From contig NC_064233.1 of NCBI RefSeq assembly GCF_023101765.2, positions 3,743,501-3,807,500 on the forward strand: 64,000 bases of DNA. Reading direction: 5' to 3'. This document shows, piece by piece, positions 47,501 to 60,600 of the stretch. A program made the position numbers and the translations under genes. Under the pieces are notes generated by a model, which was not told where the DNA came from, made no database searches, and worked only from the letters and a program-made list of their open reading frames with translations. The stretch is from Spodoptera frugiperda (lineage: Eukaryota; Arthropoda; Insecta; Lepidoptera; Noctuidae). Each line of letters begins with the position of its first letter. Position 1 is the first letter of the stretch.

Positions 47501-50500
47501 CTACGTAGTCATAAAACACAATAGAATTTATTATGTAGTTACAAATTCATTCTATGCAAAAACGCTAGCTGCCATGTTGACATCGCTGTGACGTCACAGA
47601 ACATAATAAGTAACATAAATTCGTGGCTTTCTGTTCCTTTCAAAGGCCGGCAATAGACTTTTAGTTCATCTGTTCATGTTGGTGTTGCAAAGTCGATTGC
47701 TTACTATCAGGTGATCTATCTGCTCGTTTACTCTATCTCTAATTCATAAAAACAGTACTATTAGTACGAGTTTACCTTACGTTAAACGAAAACGAAACGA
47801 GAACGCAATGAACAAACCAATCAATCAGTACCCTTAGTACGAGTTTGCTTTTTGCTTATGGCGGCCCGATTGGTTGGTTTATACGAGCCGGCCAATCAGA
47901 GCGCCGAACGTGCTCTCGTTTCGATCTCGTTAAACGTAAAACCAACTCGTACTAAGCCCTCAGATATAATTACTTCATAGCAACGGAGTTTTCAACGGGT
48001 GTTCCGAAGACATCGTCTCTCTTCTTCCCGGAGACATCACTCATACTGATCCGAGCGTCACCTTGAGCTATAAACTGCTCCTTTATTAACAGGCACACCA
48101 CTTCACGCTTTAATCTCTGTAAAATAAAGTTCATTTTTGATCAAATATATTTTAACATAGGTAGGGTAGATGTTGTGATATACTTATCACCATTCTTACT
48201 CTTCCTGTGTGTGTGATAGAAGTCAACTAAGGGACTCCATTTTAAATGAGATTGGGCAGAAGCATTCGCTGATAAATCTAATCCAATTAGGGTGATCCAA
48301 TCCCACCAGTGATGTCTTATGCTATGTTGCTGTGAATACGTTTGGCTTCTACCAATCATATTTATTGGTACATATAGCTTATCACTAGTGGAAAGGATTC
48401 AGCAAAGCTTTTTTTTTATATGGAAAGATGCGTGGACAGCTACATAACTTAGTATCGGTAGAAACGGTCACATAATTTCACAGTTTACTTATTACATCTT
48501 CTATTACTTCTATTACTATTAAAATAGCATAGCTGCATAGCTCATCTCTGGTGGAAAATCACCCTTAAGTGAGAAGACAATGGCAACCCCTTTATGAAAA
48601 GCAACCGCATAAACCAGCAATGAAATCTCAAGGACCGTTGATTATAATCAGAAACCAGAATAATATCAAGGTGGTCACTAACCTCCCACGCTATCATTTC
48701 AGCTGCATTCTTTGCCTCAACTTTGGTATCGCCTGACGCCTGCGCCAACAGTTTCTGATTGATACATAAAGTGTAGTTCTTGTTCTCATATCCATTTGTT
48801 ATACTTAATCCACATACTTGACAGCTAGCTGAAATAAATATAGTGATTTAATAGGTTTTTTAATGGGGAGGCCTTTCAAAGTCAAAGTCAAAGCATTTAT
48901 TTCAATTAATCCTAAATAAGGCACTTTTGAAACGTCAAATTGAATTGTCCGTCAGTCTGTCTGTCAGTGAAGCTAGGCGCTCGTTCCAAAGTGTTGCTTC
49001 GAATGGAGAAGAACGAGCAAGAAACTCCATCGTTACTCTTTTCAAAAAAATTTTTTTACAATATTTCTGATACATTATTTGCCTTTGTTCAGCAGTGGAC
49101 GTCTCTTGGCTGATGATGATGATGATGATGAATAAGTTTTACTGCCTTTTTGGTTGCGTGGTCACACATGGAACTGCTGAACGAGGGGTCATGGGACCCA
49201 AAAATATTGGCTATATTTTTTCCTAAACTAAAAATCACAGTTTATTCACGTAAATATTTTGAGAAAAACCTATTTACTCTAGTAGACGTTGTCTGCACAC
49301 GTTGCTAATGATGAAGAGTCCGTCTGTGACTCGAAACTAATAGAACTTTTTCTCCAAATATTTATGTACGTACATAGTTAATTTTGTATATCTCATGATA
49401 GTTTTTATAACAAACCAGGCGACGAAACCTAGTAAACTTAATCCTTTTAAACTGTGATCTCCAACACACTTGTCAAGTGCGAAGATTAGAGGAAGCCTAC
49501 CGGCTGTTGATGACGATGATAATGAGAAAAGTCACAACAAAAAAAAAACCATACTCACTCTGTATATTCCATATTTTCCTAGCCCACGGTCGGACCAACA
49601 GCACCAAAGGTCCGAACGTACTTTCAAACATCCTTTCCCTAAATAGTCGTACATCTAAACACTTTAGATTAGATAATTCCGTAAAATAGTCTTCCCCTTC
49701 GGACTGTTTTGTGGTTTTATCACTTGGTATTGTACTGGCTTCGAAAGATTTCTTCGCAATTTCCATTTCATTATCAGAACTTCGGTGTTGGTCTTCATCA
49801 TCGTCGGAATCTTTCTCTTTTTCATCTTCTTCTACTATTTTTCCTTGTGGTACGAATTGTATGTGGACAGATTTTGGTTTGACAGGATCAGGAACTACTT
49901 CACCGCCAACACGCTTCACTCCACGAGCTCTATCTTCTGCTGCGGTTGAAGCGGACACAAATGTGCGTTGTAATTTTGATTTCTTTTTCTCTCTGTATTG
50001 GCGGCCAGCCTGAAATTTTCATTAGTTTTTATTATTACTACCATTTTTTATGATAAAAAGGACATTTCACAGTTACGAAATATTCACTATAGGTAAGCAT
50101 AAAATCGGCGCCAATAACAAGACTGATATAGGAAATAGTACCTATCAGTTTCTATGTTATTTCAAATACCCAATAGGAATAGTTTGTACAACTAGAAACA
50201 AAATAAACAATGTATACAGGTACTGTATTGAGATCCATTGCTGAATTAATAAGTAAACAAAGATTTGAGGTTGTTTTAGTGCCAAGTCAAATAAGTATGT
50301 AATTTTAGGTATTTATGAAGAAAACTTACCTCAAATGAGAGCTGGGCGATCTGCTGCATTACCGGCGGAGGGTATCTACAGCCCATGAACTCAATATTAG
50401 TGTAAACTCGAGCTAAACAAACTAATCTTTCCTCGGGGAAGTTATTCTTCCATTTTTCCATGAAAGCTTTGCGTAATTCCCAATGATCTTCGCATTCGTG

Positions 50501-50599
50501 TTCATCTCTATATTTCTCGACATCCCAGTCCACATCGAATGACTCTGTTGTGTTATTAAAAGCTGAATTTTCCGAATTTTTGTTATTGTTAGAAGCCAT
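44565..50599 (-). CDS. NKRF: NF-kappa-B-repressing factor-like protein (XTBD, dsRBD-like, G-patch, R3H), frameshifted as sequenced
   Basis: Exons (minus): 50599-50330, 50009-49559, 48829-48683, 48116-47974, 47193-47004, 46271-46063, 44691-44565; about 511 residues if one base is discounted. Exon 1 is an XRN2-binding domain (EHWELRKAFMEKWKNNFP, RLVCLARVYTNIEFMGCRYP). Exons 3-4 look dsRBD-like (LCINQKLLAQASG, EAKNAAEMIAWE). Exon 5 starts the G-patch (MMKMMGWQGGGLG), and exons 6-7 form R3H (FAKPERATLHQVAQRMGL, SYGEGDERFLVVRKK). This order matches NKRF, a nucleolar partner of the 5'-3' exonuclease XRN2 in pre-rRNA processing. Exon 3 is 147 nt where 146 fits, so the frame breaks near 48780-48782. 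It is divergent from the gene at 51473. Confidence 0.85.
45600..45835. mobile_element. SINE tail and repeat N (inverted), in an NKRF-like intron
   Basis: CCCCGAAGGGGTAGGCAGAG at 45617, then the reverse of the 21060-21205 repeat (CAAGACAGTCATTCATGTCC, TTCATGGTTGTATCTACTGT). Confidence 0.55.
45865..46048 (+). mobile_element. SINE K, complete, with 13-bp target duplication
   Basis: ACCCCATAACAAA at 45865-45877 and 46036-46048 encloses the element. It ends in CTC(A)n and carries GAACGGGGTGGTTTTTAGTC. The intact duplication suggests a recent insertion, 15 bp from the exon 6 donor of the NKRF-like gene. Confidence 0.8.
46287..46690 (+). mobile_element. A/B composite repeat followed by MITE F fragment
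   Basis: 46287-46588 runs from GTGTGGGAGAGCCATGCTTC to CGTCTGCTCGTTTACCGGCG and ATAAAAAAAAG. 46590-46690 has GTGATTGTACTCATGATTAA and ACTCATTAGTTTTATTTTTA from MITE F. Confidence 0.6.
47639..47963. mobile_element. LINE A tail and MITE C in NKRF-like intron
   Basis: 47639-47752 is a diverged family A tail (CTATCTGCTCGTTTACTC). 47757-47963 is MITE C with ends TTAGTACGAGTTTACCTTAC and GTAAAACCAACTCGTACTAA. It lies 11 bp from the exon 4 donor. Confidence 0.55.
48405..48570. mobile_element. MITE (GTGCTTTTCC family), right part
   Basis: ATATGGAAAGATGCGTGGAC through GCTCATCTCTGGTGGAAAAT, matching 63035-63290. Confidence 0.5.
48884..49135. mobile_element. Two LINE 3' ends
   Basis: 48884-49056 (minus) ends AAATGCTTTGACTTTGACTT, a microsatellite-like LINE tail, with CGAGCAAGAAACTCCATCGT on the plus strand. 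49085-49135 (plus) reads FVQQWTSLG, stop, then (TGA)n, an RTE tail. Confidence 0.55.
49240..49380. mobile_element. Palindromic MITE (family E)
   Basis: AGTTTATTCACGTAAATATT at the left against AAATATTTATGTACGTACAT at the right, with TTTACTCTAGTAGACG inside. Confidence 0.5.
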
Positions 50600-51472
50600 C
50601 GTAGATGACTTCGCTTCGCAAATGTCAAAATACCGCTTAGTGTTGTCATTGAAATATAAAATTTCTACCGTGTCAAAATGGTAATTAATTTTTCCTTTGA
50701 TTTTGACGATATCAATAGTGATTACAAATTAATTTATTGCAGAATAATAACAATAAACTTATAATTACGTAGTATCAAATATAAAATATATACTTGTGCA
50801 CGTTTTGTAAAAGCAAAAAACCTACCAAAATATCCAACTTAAACTTACCACCGTAAAGTTACCAAAAAAACACATGTCGCGCAATAAAGTCTGACAGTTT
50901 GATTGACAGTTACTTCAGCTCGGTTCACGTTCCATTTTCGCTAAATAAGAAAATTCGAATTGGAGCGAAAATATTCAGATTTTCATTTACCTTCATTCAC
51001 CAACTAATGCAAATAAAGTATAACTGTCCTTCTTCAACCGAATCGTAATGCAATAAATTGTGTTTATGAATGTTTAAGATATTGATTAATTTCTTCTCAA
51101 AGTTGTGTTGTGAAGGTATAAGGTAGACGGCAAGTCGGCGAGTTGTTCATTTAAAATATTATTGTTGAACTATCTACAAGTGATATTCTCTTTGGAACTA
51201 TCGTTCATGAAGAGAAGGAGGGAAAGTATTGAGGGTGAGACGAGATCATTAGTTTTATTTAAATCTTGAATTATTTTGATTCATGATTGACCGTTACGAT
51301 CACCAGTTGAAACGTATTTTAAGTATTTTTGTATGAAAATAAGTACAATAAGTAGAGTTTTAATTAGTGATGTAATACGAAAAGATTTTTATATAATAAA
51401 AATATTTTTCGATGCTGTGTTTTTAAATTAAGTCGTAATATCTTGAAATCAAAAAGATATTTCATAAGTGCC
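50600..51472. promoter_or_regulatory. Divergent promoter region between the NKRF-like gene and the next gene
   Basis: 873 bp between two start codons pointing away from each other. No bounded repeat was recognised, unlike almost every other gap here, which fits a constrained shared promoter. Specific sites are not assigned. Confidence 0.45.
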
Positions 51473-54400
51473 ATGGCTCTTGCCAAATCTAATTTAGATG
51501 TAGCCTTAGGCTGTGATAATTGTAAAAATAGTGATAAAAATGGTTCCGGAATTAAAAGTAGCATATCATCTAATGATAATCAGAAAGAAAATACTAGAAA
51601 CAAAGTTTCAGAGATGTGTGAAAATTGTAAAGAAGATTTACCGCCAAAAAGCGGTGAAAACGCGGCGAAAGTAGACGCTACCCCGCCAAAAAACAAAAGA
51701 AGGAAATTAAACGATGTTTTCGATGATTATGTGAAAAAATTGGATTACAACATTCTATGTTTGAATTTCATGAAGTTACAAAATTTCATAGACAATGATG
51801 AAATTAAATTCATGTATCTCCCATTTTTTTACAATGTGAAAGCTTATGAGGAGTTTTTTAAAATGATAATTGATGATATGGAGTTATTGGAATCCCAGTC
51901 CTTAGATGATTATAAATATAGGAACGTTTGTGATAATATTCTACAGTTAATGCTTTTAAAAAAGGCTGATTTCAAACTGGCACATGCATACAAATATGTA
52001 GAGAATGTTAAAAAGTAAGTTTTGTTTTTTTTTTTTTCTATTTATGTATTTTATGGTGATTGGTATTTTTTTTTTATATATGTAACCTCATACCTGTCTC
52101 TTATCATTATTTTAATATCATTTTTTATCTTTGTGGAGGTCTCTTCTTCTCGGGTTTAACTTGGTGAAAATGGGCCCAGTGTCCCACGACTAACAAGAAA
52201 AGCGGTGCCCATTGCCCCCTACTAAATATTAGTTTATAATTCTTTATCTTTTTATATTTTTTTATACTTATCATTATTAAATCTGATTATTTTTTTTAAT
52301 GTGATTAGTTTTTCATGTTATTATAATAAGTTTTAATACAAACTCTGGAGTAAAACTTATTGGATCTTATTTAGCAAAGAATTTGATTCCATAAACTTTG
52401 TATAATGCTATTCCTATAAGCCTATAACATAGCACTTTTAGTTTATAACCCAAGTATGCATATTAAAACCTTCATAACTCCAGAAATATGCTTGAAAATA
52501 GACCAAAGTGCAACACAAAATATTTTTATTGTATCTCATATTAAATACATAATGGGAGGTTTAAAAGTTGTTAGGGAAGAACTAAGCTTAATGATGTGTA
52601 ATGTTCAGTTCACAGATTAATGATAAAATTTGTCTAAGCTGTGCTAAATCTAATGATTATTTTATTTTTTCTCTAAGTTAATTGGTTCTCTACCATTGTG
52701 ACTGTTGAATTATTATTTCAATATATTTATAATATATTATAATACTACTAACAAAATATAACTAAAAGTTATTTAAGTTATGTAAGTTGTATCACTAACA
52801 AACTATGGAACAAGTCTCCAATATAAACAATTATTATTATTAAACATAGTATAAGTTGACCCCATAAGCACCCATAAGCCCACAACACAGTATTATTAGT
52901 TTTGTAAAAAGTTATTTAAATTATGTAAGTTGTATCACTAACAAACTATGGAGCAAGTCTCTGAAATAAACAATTATTATTTTTAAACAAAGTATAAGTT
53001 GGCCCCATAAGCCCACAACACAGTATTATTAGTTTTACGAAAATGAATCTTATTGGTCACATTTAAAGTGCTATTTTCTTATTGGTTTATATTTTAAATA
53101 TGTTTTCTTATTTACAGCATAATCCTAACAGTTGAGAAGAAATATTTTGGTGCCCCTGATGGGACTCCCGTGTCATCAACACCAAAGTGAGTTCTTTAAT
53201 ATTATTATTTATTTTCAGCCATAGTCGTCCCACTGCAGGGCAAAGGCCTCCCTACCCTCCTTCCACTCGTCTCTATGCAGAGCTTTCTGTGGCCAATCCT
53301 TTTCATAGGCGTCGAGTTCATCCCGCCATCTCCTTCTGGGCCTGCCGCGACGTCTATTGACGTTTAGTGGGCTTCACTCTTTAACATTACCTATATTTAT
53401 TTTGATAACCCTTTGGATATCGTCACGCCTTTTATCCCTAAAGGAGTATGCAGAGATTCACATTTTAGCACTACAATGTACACCCATTTTTCACAATTTA
53501 TTTTGTTAGTCCCATGTAATAAGGGGTTGCCATATACCGGTCACATTACAAGACTCCATACTTGACTTAATTAAAAAAACCGAAAATGACCCAGTAATAC
53601 TTTGCGCGACCTGGGAATTGAACCCGAGACCCTTACGATCACTCGGCCAACGAGGCAGTCAGTGTCAATCTTTTCTTATTAATATTATAAATATAAATGC
53701 GACATTTTGTGTGTATAGCGGAGGACAGATCTGCCTGATGACTAATGTATTCAACTCTGATATCCACTGTACAATATAGTAGTGCTTGAAGTATCACTAC
53801 TTAGTGATAGCACGAAGATAAAGACATTGTACTTGATATCAAGATGATAACCCTTGTTACTGTTACATACAATGGGAATGATTGTCATCAATTATGTTAA
53901 GGGTATTTACCAATTTGACAAATGTGAGGATCTTTGAAACGAAATTCAGGTTTCCTCACGATGTTTTTCTTCGCTGTTAGTGGTGTTTAAATAATCTTAG
54001 AAAGAACATATAACTCGGAAAATGTCACATTGGTACTTGCCGTTGGTAGGTTTCGAACCGTTATCCTCATGCATGAGGAGCCTTCTTAAACCTCCGGGTC
54101 ACCACGACATCGCTTACCACGCCGTTTGCTTATCACGATCCAAAATATCCGAGCAACGAGTGAATCCGCGCGACATTAGCAAGTCTGCTATAAAAAGTGT
54201 GATTCATGTTTGCAATTTAATTATAATAGATACGTATAATAGTATAATAGATAGGTATAACAAGTTCCTCGTGTCATTACATAAGAATCGACATTGCGAT
54301 GCTTAAAATACAATCGAGGGAATCCCCGAACAAAAACTGTTGTTAACTAACACGGAAGTATAAAATATCAGTGACGTAAGACAAGATGTAGATACTTTCA

Positions 54401-57400
54401 AGGGATTCCCCGTGAAATATAAAAGAGTAGGGTTGCCAATTTGCGAGAAAAATTTCCTTGTTATTTTTTTTTATTAAACCGGTTTGGTACATACAATTAC
54501 GTACCTACGTACCACAGTCCGCTTTCCGCCGTAACGAGTTTACTTTGCGTTTAACGAGATCGAAACGAGAGCGCGTTCGGCCTTCTAATTGGTTGGTTTA
54601 TTCGAGTTGACCAATTAGTGCCCTTAGTACGAGTTTGCTTTATGTTGACCGAGACCGAAACGCAAGCACGTTCGACGCTCTGATTGGTTGGTTTATTCGA
54701 ACCGACCAATCGGTACCCTTAGTATGAGTTTGCTTTACGTTGAACGAGTTCGAAACGTAAACGCGTTCGGCGCTCTGACAGGCGCGAACGAGTAAACCAA
54801 TCAGAGCTAACGTGCTCGCGTTTCGATTACTTTAACCGATTCCGTGCGGAAGTCTTTTTAGCAATCTTTAGTGCCTGGCGTCAAACAAAAATTCTGTGAT
54901 GCCTCTGAGGCACCAAGCGCCAGAAAGTTTGATGATTCCCCTGGGGAATCATCCGCCATGAATTGTCACTTTTAGCTTGTTTTCGTGTTTCTACTTGCTA
55001 AAATAATCATTTGACATTGTGTATCTAACGTAGGCAGTCAGTAAATTCGTTCAGTGCGTTTAAAAGTGACGATCTGTGTGTTTTTATGGAAATGGAAGGT
55101 AAGTGACTAATTTATATTAGGGGTCGTAAACCTTTTTGCATTATTTCATGGATTTATTTATTCAAGTGTTGTAAAGAATTTATACACGTACCACTTGAGT
55201 TTGTCGCGAGGTGATATTTATTTATTATTATTTATAATACAGTGTTTTGTAGGGAAACAATTTTAACTTCACTATTTTGATGATAAAATTGTTTCTCTAC
55301 AAAATACTGGATTACTGTAGAACATTTAACTGAATGGGAAGTCCGAATACAAATTTAAAATCAAAGAGTCCAATAACACAAGCCAATGTCGTCACAAATT
55401 TAAAATCACGGAGTCCAAGTGCACAAGCGAATGTCGTCGAAAATATAAGCAGTAAGATCACGTCACGTCTGTTTACTAAGGGCAGCAAGACAGAAGTGCG
55501 GGGCCCCGCCGCCCCGGCCGGGGTGAAATAGTTATGCACCGCACAGTTAGTATGAAAAACTAGCGGGACAAAATTATTTTGTACCAATACCAGAGCAAAG
55601 CAGCTTGTCTTGATTCTTTGGCGTTAGAAGGATCATTTAAGACATGTCCTAAATTGACTTTTGTCCGTCTAGTTTATCAAAATATTATACTGTGCGCCGG
55701 CGCAAACAATTATGAACGGCGTAGTTTTAAACAATAATCAACCGTATACGCAAGGAAATACGGTACTTCGTAGGCGAAGGGCCGGCGAACAGCGCACTCT
55801 TTGTACGTTTTTAGGCAACAATGAACCTTATGACAAAAGCATTTGATTTTTGAGAAACATTCCAGAAAGTGGGCTGTTAGAATTATAATCAATAATAGAA
55901 TGTGTCGGCAACTTGGTTTACAACCCCTGACGTCAGCTAATTTGCGAAATTACTTAAAACGAACACTGTGGGCATGATAAGGGTGACAAATAAAGACACT
56001 TTTATTTAGGGGGCTCTTTTGACGAATGTCGTTTAAGCCGAGTTTTGTATGATTTAGTTTTGTATCCTCTCGGGCACCATACGCCATACGCAATAGATTT
56101 ACATGGTGCCTGTGCGGCATCATCCGCACGGAAACGGTTAAACGTAAAGAAAACTCATATTAAAGGTACGTGTGATCCGACCGTTCCTTTGCGCTCCTTT
56201 ACCATATAACTTTACTTGCTATTTCATCAAATTCTTGAGCCTACTCATCATGTTGAATTGACATGACATATCCTACTAATCTATACTATACTATTATACT
56301 ATATTACTATATATAATATATAATATATCCTGGTTTTGGTTGACTTCTCGAATGCCTTCAGTATGGTCAGTCACGACATCCTTTTAGGTATCCTATCCCA
56401 CCTTACGGTCTCTGGCGAGTCACTGGAATGGTTTTCTTCTTATCTTCAGGAGCGTCAGCAGTCGGTCAAACATGGTGACTCAACATCAAATTGGCGCGAA
56501 TTAAAAGCTGGCGTTCCTCAAGGCGGCATACTTTCACCTCTCTTATTTTCCATATTTATTAATCTAATCACCTCAGAACTTCAGTGTTCGTACCATCTGT
56601 ATGCCGACGACTTGCAGATTTACTGTCAGGCCGACTTTGACGACTTACCGAGCGCCATCACTAGAATTAATGCTGACTTGTCTGCCATCAGCAGCTGGTC
56701 GGCACGTTTTGGGATCGCGGTGAACCCTAATAAATGCCAGGCGATCATCATCGGAAGCTCTCGGTCTCTGAGTAAGGTTGACGGTGCATCCCTGCCGCCT
56801 GTTGTCTTCGACGGTGTGATCGTGCCGTTCGGTAGTGACGTCAAAGATCTCGGCTTGCTCATCGACAGCAATCTGAACTGGCAGGCACAAGTCACAAATG
56901 TGTGCAAAACGGTCACCGGATCACTGCGGTCTCTTTATCGCGTTAAGAACTTGCTTCCGTCTACCACCAAGTCAATGCTAGTGCAGGCCTTATTGTTCCC
57001 TATTATAGATTATGCGGATGTTTGTTATTACGACCTGAATGCAGATCTCCTCAATAAACTCGACCGACTTCTGAATAACTGCATTCGATTCGTTTTCAAC
57101 CTGCGTAAATATGATCACGTTTCTGCACATCGGATGCAATTAAAGTGGCTGCCCATACGCCAGCGCAGGGAGCAAAGGGCGCTTACCACACTTTTCTCCT
57201 TCCTCAACTCAGCTTCTTCGCCTAGCTACCTTTCCTCTCTTTTTCAGTACACTTGCGCCAACCACAGCAAATATCTACGCTCTTCCAATAACCGTCTCCT
57301 TCAATGTCCTACACACCACACTAAATTCCTTCATTCTTCTTTTTTATCCAATCCATCTTGCTGTGGAACGCGCTCCCCACCGATGTCAGGATGCTGTCTA

Positions 57401-57584
57401 CTCGCTTGACGTTCAAGCGGAGAGTTCGGGAGCTTCTTCTGAAGAGGTTGTCAGAGTCTTCATCATGATCATCACTATAATTAGTATGTATATATTATAT
57501 GTAAATAGTATATGTATTGTTATTATGTAGGTTTATTATTTTTCCATGTTATTTAAACATATATATATATATATATGTTTAAAT

Positions 57585-57624
<40 letters not shown>

Positions 57625-60600
57625 TACATATTTGTGTAAGTAAGTATATTCTATTTTTCCACCTGAGCTTTTCTGTATTTACTTGCTCCATGCACCTACC
57701 ACTGGTTTTTCACTGCATCACCTAAAGGTTTGGCTGGTAGAAAATGCCTACGGCATTAAGCCCACCTTGTACACATTCATGTGCATAAAGAGTAATAAAT
57801 AAATAAATATTATAAAGCTGAAGAGTTTGTTTGTTTGAACGCGCTAATCTCCGGAACTACTGGTCCGAATTAAATAATTCTTTTTGTGTTGGATAGTGCA
57901 TTTATCGAGGAAGGCTATAGGCTATAAAACATCACGCTATGACCAATAGGAGTCGAGCAGAGCGGGTGAAACCGCGCGGAAGTAGCTAGTATCTATATAT
58001 TAATACGTGATGCAAAAACTTTGTACATACCTCTTTTTACGAAAATTGCGCGGACGTAGGAGCATAAAATTTGGTACACTTATAGTTTATGTGTAGGAGA
58101 AGTCCAGAATGCTAATATTTTTCAAAAATAATGCTTATAAAGTACATTAAATTAATAAATAAAACATTACACACACATGCATAGTATCTATCTGATCGTA
58201 TTTGACAAAACGTCAAAATATTCTCACGTCTAATATGAATAGAGTTTTATAAAAGAGTTTGAGTTTGAGTTAAATAAAAAATATCCTTGAACGTATGTTA
58301 AATGGTATTGTAAATTAAATCGTATATGGTCGAATTTCGACCACTAGGTGACCACTAGTCTATTATAAATGCGAAAGTAGTAATGTTTGTTTGTTAACCT
58401 AAAATACCACTTATTAATTTACAGTTCAGAAACAGACTTATCACTATCACCAGCAGCATCAATATCAACGGGCAGCCAAAGCTCATCTCCCTCAGACCAA
58501 GTCTCAATTGGCTTCAAGACCCATTGTCTCCGAGTAACACTGGCTTTCATACAAAACAAGGCAAAGTCGAAAATATTCCCAGAATTAAACGACGAACAGA
58601 TACAGTACCTAAACAGTTTGATACAAAGTGAAGATGTAACGGACAGTGATCCGGTTATACAGGATTTGTGTAGCACGCTGCGTGACGAGCTCAAGACATT
58701 TTATAATAATTACGATTTGAAAATGCAGACTATTGAGTCTGGGAATGAGAAGAAGTAAGTTTTGTTTTTTTTTTTAAATGATAATGTTTGGTGATGATTG
58801 CATGGTTGGTGCAGGGGTTAGACAACTGGCTGCCGTGCAACGTGTAGGTCAGGGATGGTGAACCATTGGCACGCAGCACAATATTTTGGGCACGTTACTA
58901 TCACAGAATCTGCCCTATGCCTATCGTTATTTTCATATATGAATAACATTAAAGATTCAGAGTTACCTAAATGATTCCAGTTCAGCATCAATATTGCTTA
59001 ACGAACTACCAAAAAAAAAAACTATTATTATTTTGATGGCACATCAACCATCTAAATCAACATTCCTTTAAAAAATGGCACATTTTCGCACAAAGGTTCG
59101 CCATCTCTGGTGTAGGTGACATTCTTTGTGTGATCCTCAAATTATTGTGTCGGGTCTAGGTGTCATGTGCATGTGAACTTGCATGTTTGTAAACGCACCC
59201 ACGGCACAGGAGATAATTTTAATGAGGGGCAATTTTTAAAAAATGAATATGTTACCTACCACAGAAGCTGAGCTGCGCGGAGCTGAACAGAGACTTATAG
59301 AAATCGACCACTCACATATTTCTACACACTCACACATTCTAATCAATCAATGCGTATTACTGTCATTTAATCAGCAATTTGTTCTTTTAAGAATGTTTCG
59401 CCACAATAGGTTAAAAAAGTTTTGTGTACTCATCAAAATGTATATATTTCAGGTACCTGTTGATGGAGAAGACAGAGAAACCGCCTGCAACCACTGTGAT
59501 ATCGCAACCAAGTGATAGTAATATAAGTACTAATATGTAAGTGTATTTAAACTATTACTAAATACCTTTTACCACACGTACATACGTAATTATATATTAA
59601 CCTTCTTGAATCACTCTATATTTATTAAAACAAACGTTTTTAACCGACTTCAAAACAAAAGGAGGTTCTCACTTTGACCATTATGTATGTAATGTATATG
59701 TATAATTTCGGGCCGAAGTATGGCTCTCTCACTTTAAAAAATATATTTATTTATTGGGTTCATAATTTTGCTTTAGGATTGGTAACAATGAATGGCGGAC
59801 TTTAGGTGCCTAATTAAGGCCTCCGGTAACCTCAGTCACACAACTCACGTCGGTTTTCTATGAGGCCGTGGGGCCTTAGTCTGCTATTAGAATTGTTTCA
59901 GAATGATCGATCAGTGATCAGTGCAAGATTTGACGGAGCTATAGAAAACTGTTGTATAGCTCCGTCCCTCTTGCACTGATCACTGATCGACGTTCAATCT
60001 GTTAACAGACTAAGGCCCCTGGTATCACTCCGGTCGAGCCGGCCCATTTGTGCCGAAGCATCGCTCTCCCACACTTAATAATTACCCATCTCTCGTCCAC
60101 AGGAACCCACCGCAACCACAAGCATCAAATAATCGAGCACAAATCTGTGCGTCCCAGCTTATTAAAGTAAGGAAGAGCAATACACTCGCGACCGCCGAGT
60201 TCGCCAAGAAAGCTCTCATCGAAATACTCAAGTTTATGGACAGCGACAAACCAATGATTGTGTTCTCGCCCAACGACGGTAACGAATACTGGTTCGTATC
60301 ATCTATACTAATACTAATATTATAAAGCTGAAGAGTTTGTTTGTTTGATTTTTTTTTGGAGGACTTAATGTTACCCCACATTAGGATTATCTCCTGTATT
60401 GTGGGTGCGTTTACAAACATACAAGTTCATGCGATACACATGACACCCAGACCCGGATACAACTTATATTTAGTGTTATTAGATCCAAGTTTCAGAATGC
60501 AGGCATTTGTTTTTTTAGGCGGGCAAGGAAATAATACTAGCGACCCGCCCCAGTTTCGCATAGGTGCGATGGTGATATATTAAGCATGTATCTATACTAA

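Noticed and set aside
51443..51472. Upstream TTG as start of the unnamed gene
   Set aside because: The ATG at 51473 has a good CCATGG context, and non-ATG starts are unlikely.
56626..56916. Minus-strand frames inside the LINE
   Set aside because: Shadows of the reverse transcriptase frame, which carries the YADD motif on the plus strand.
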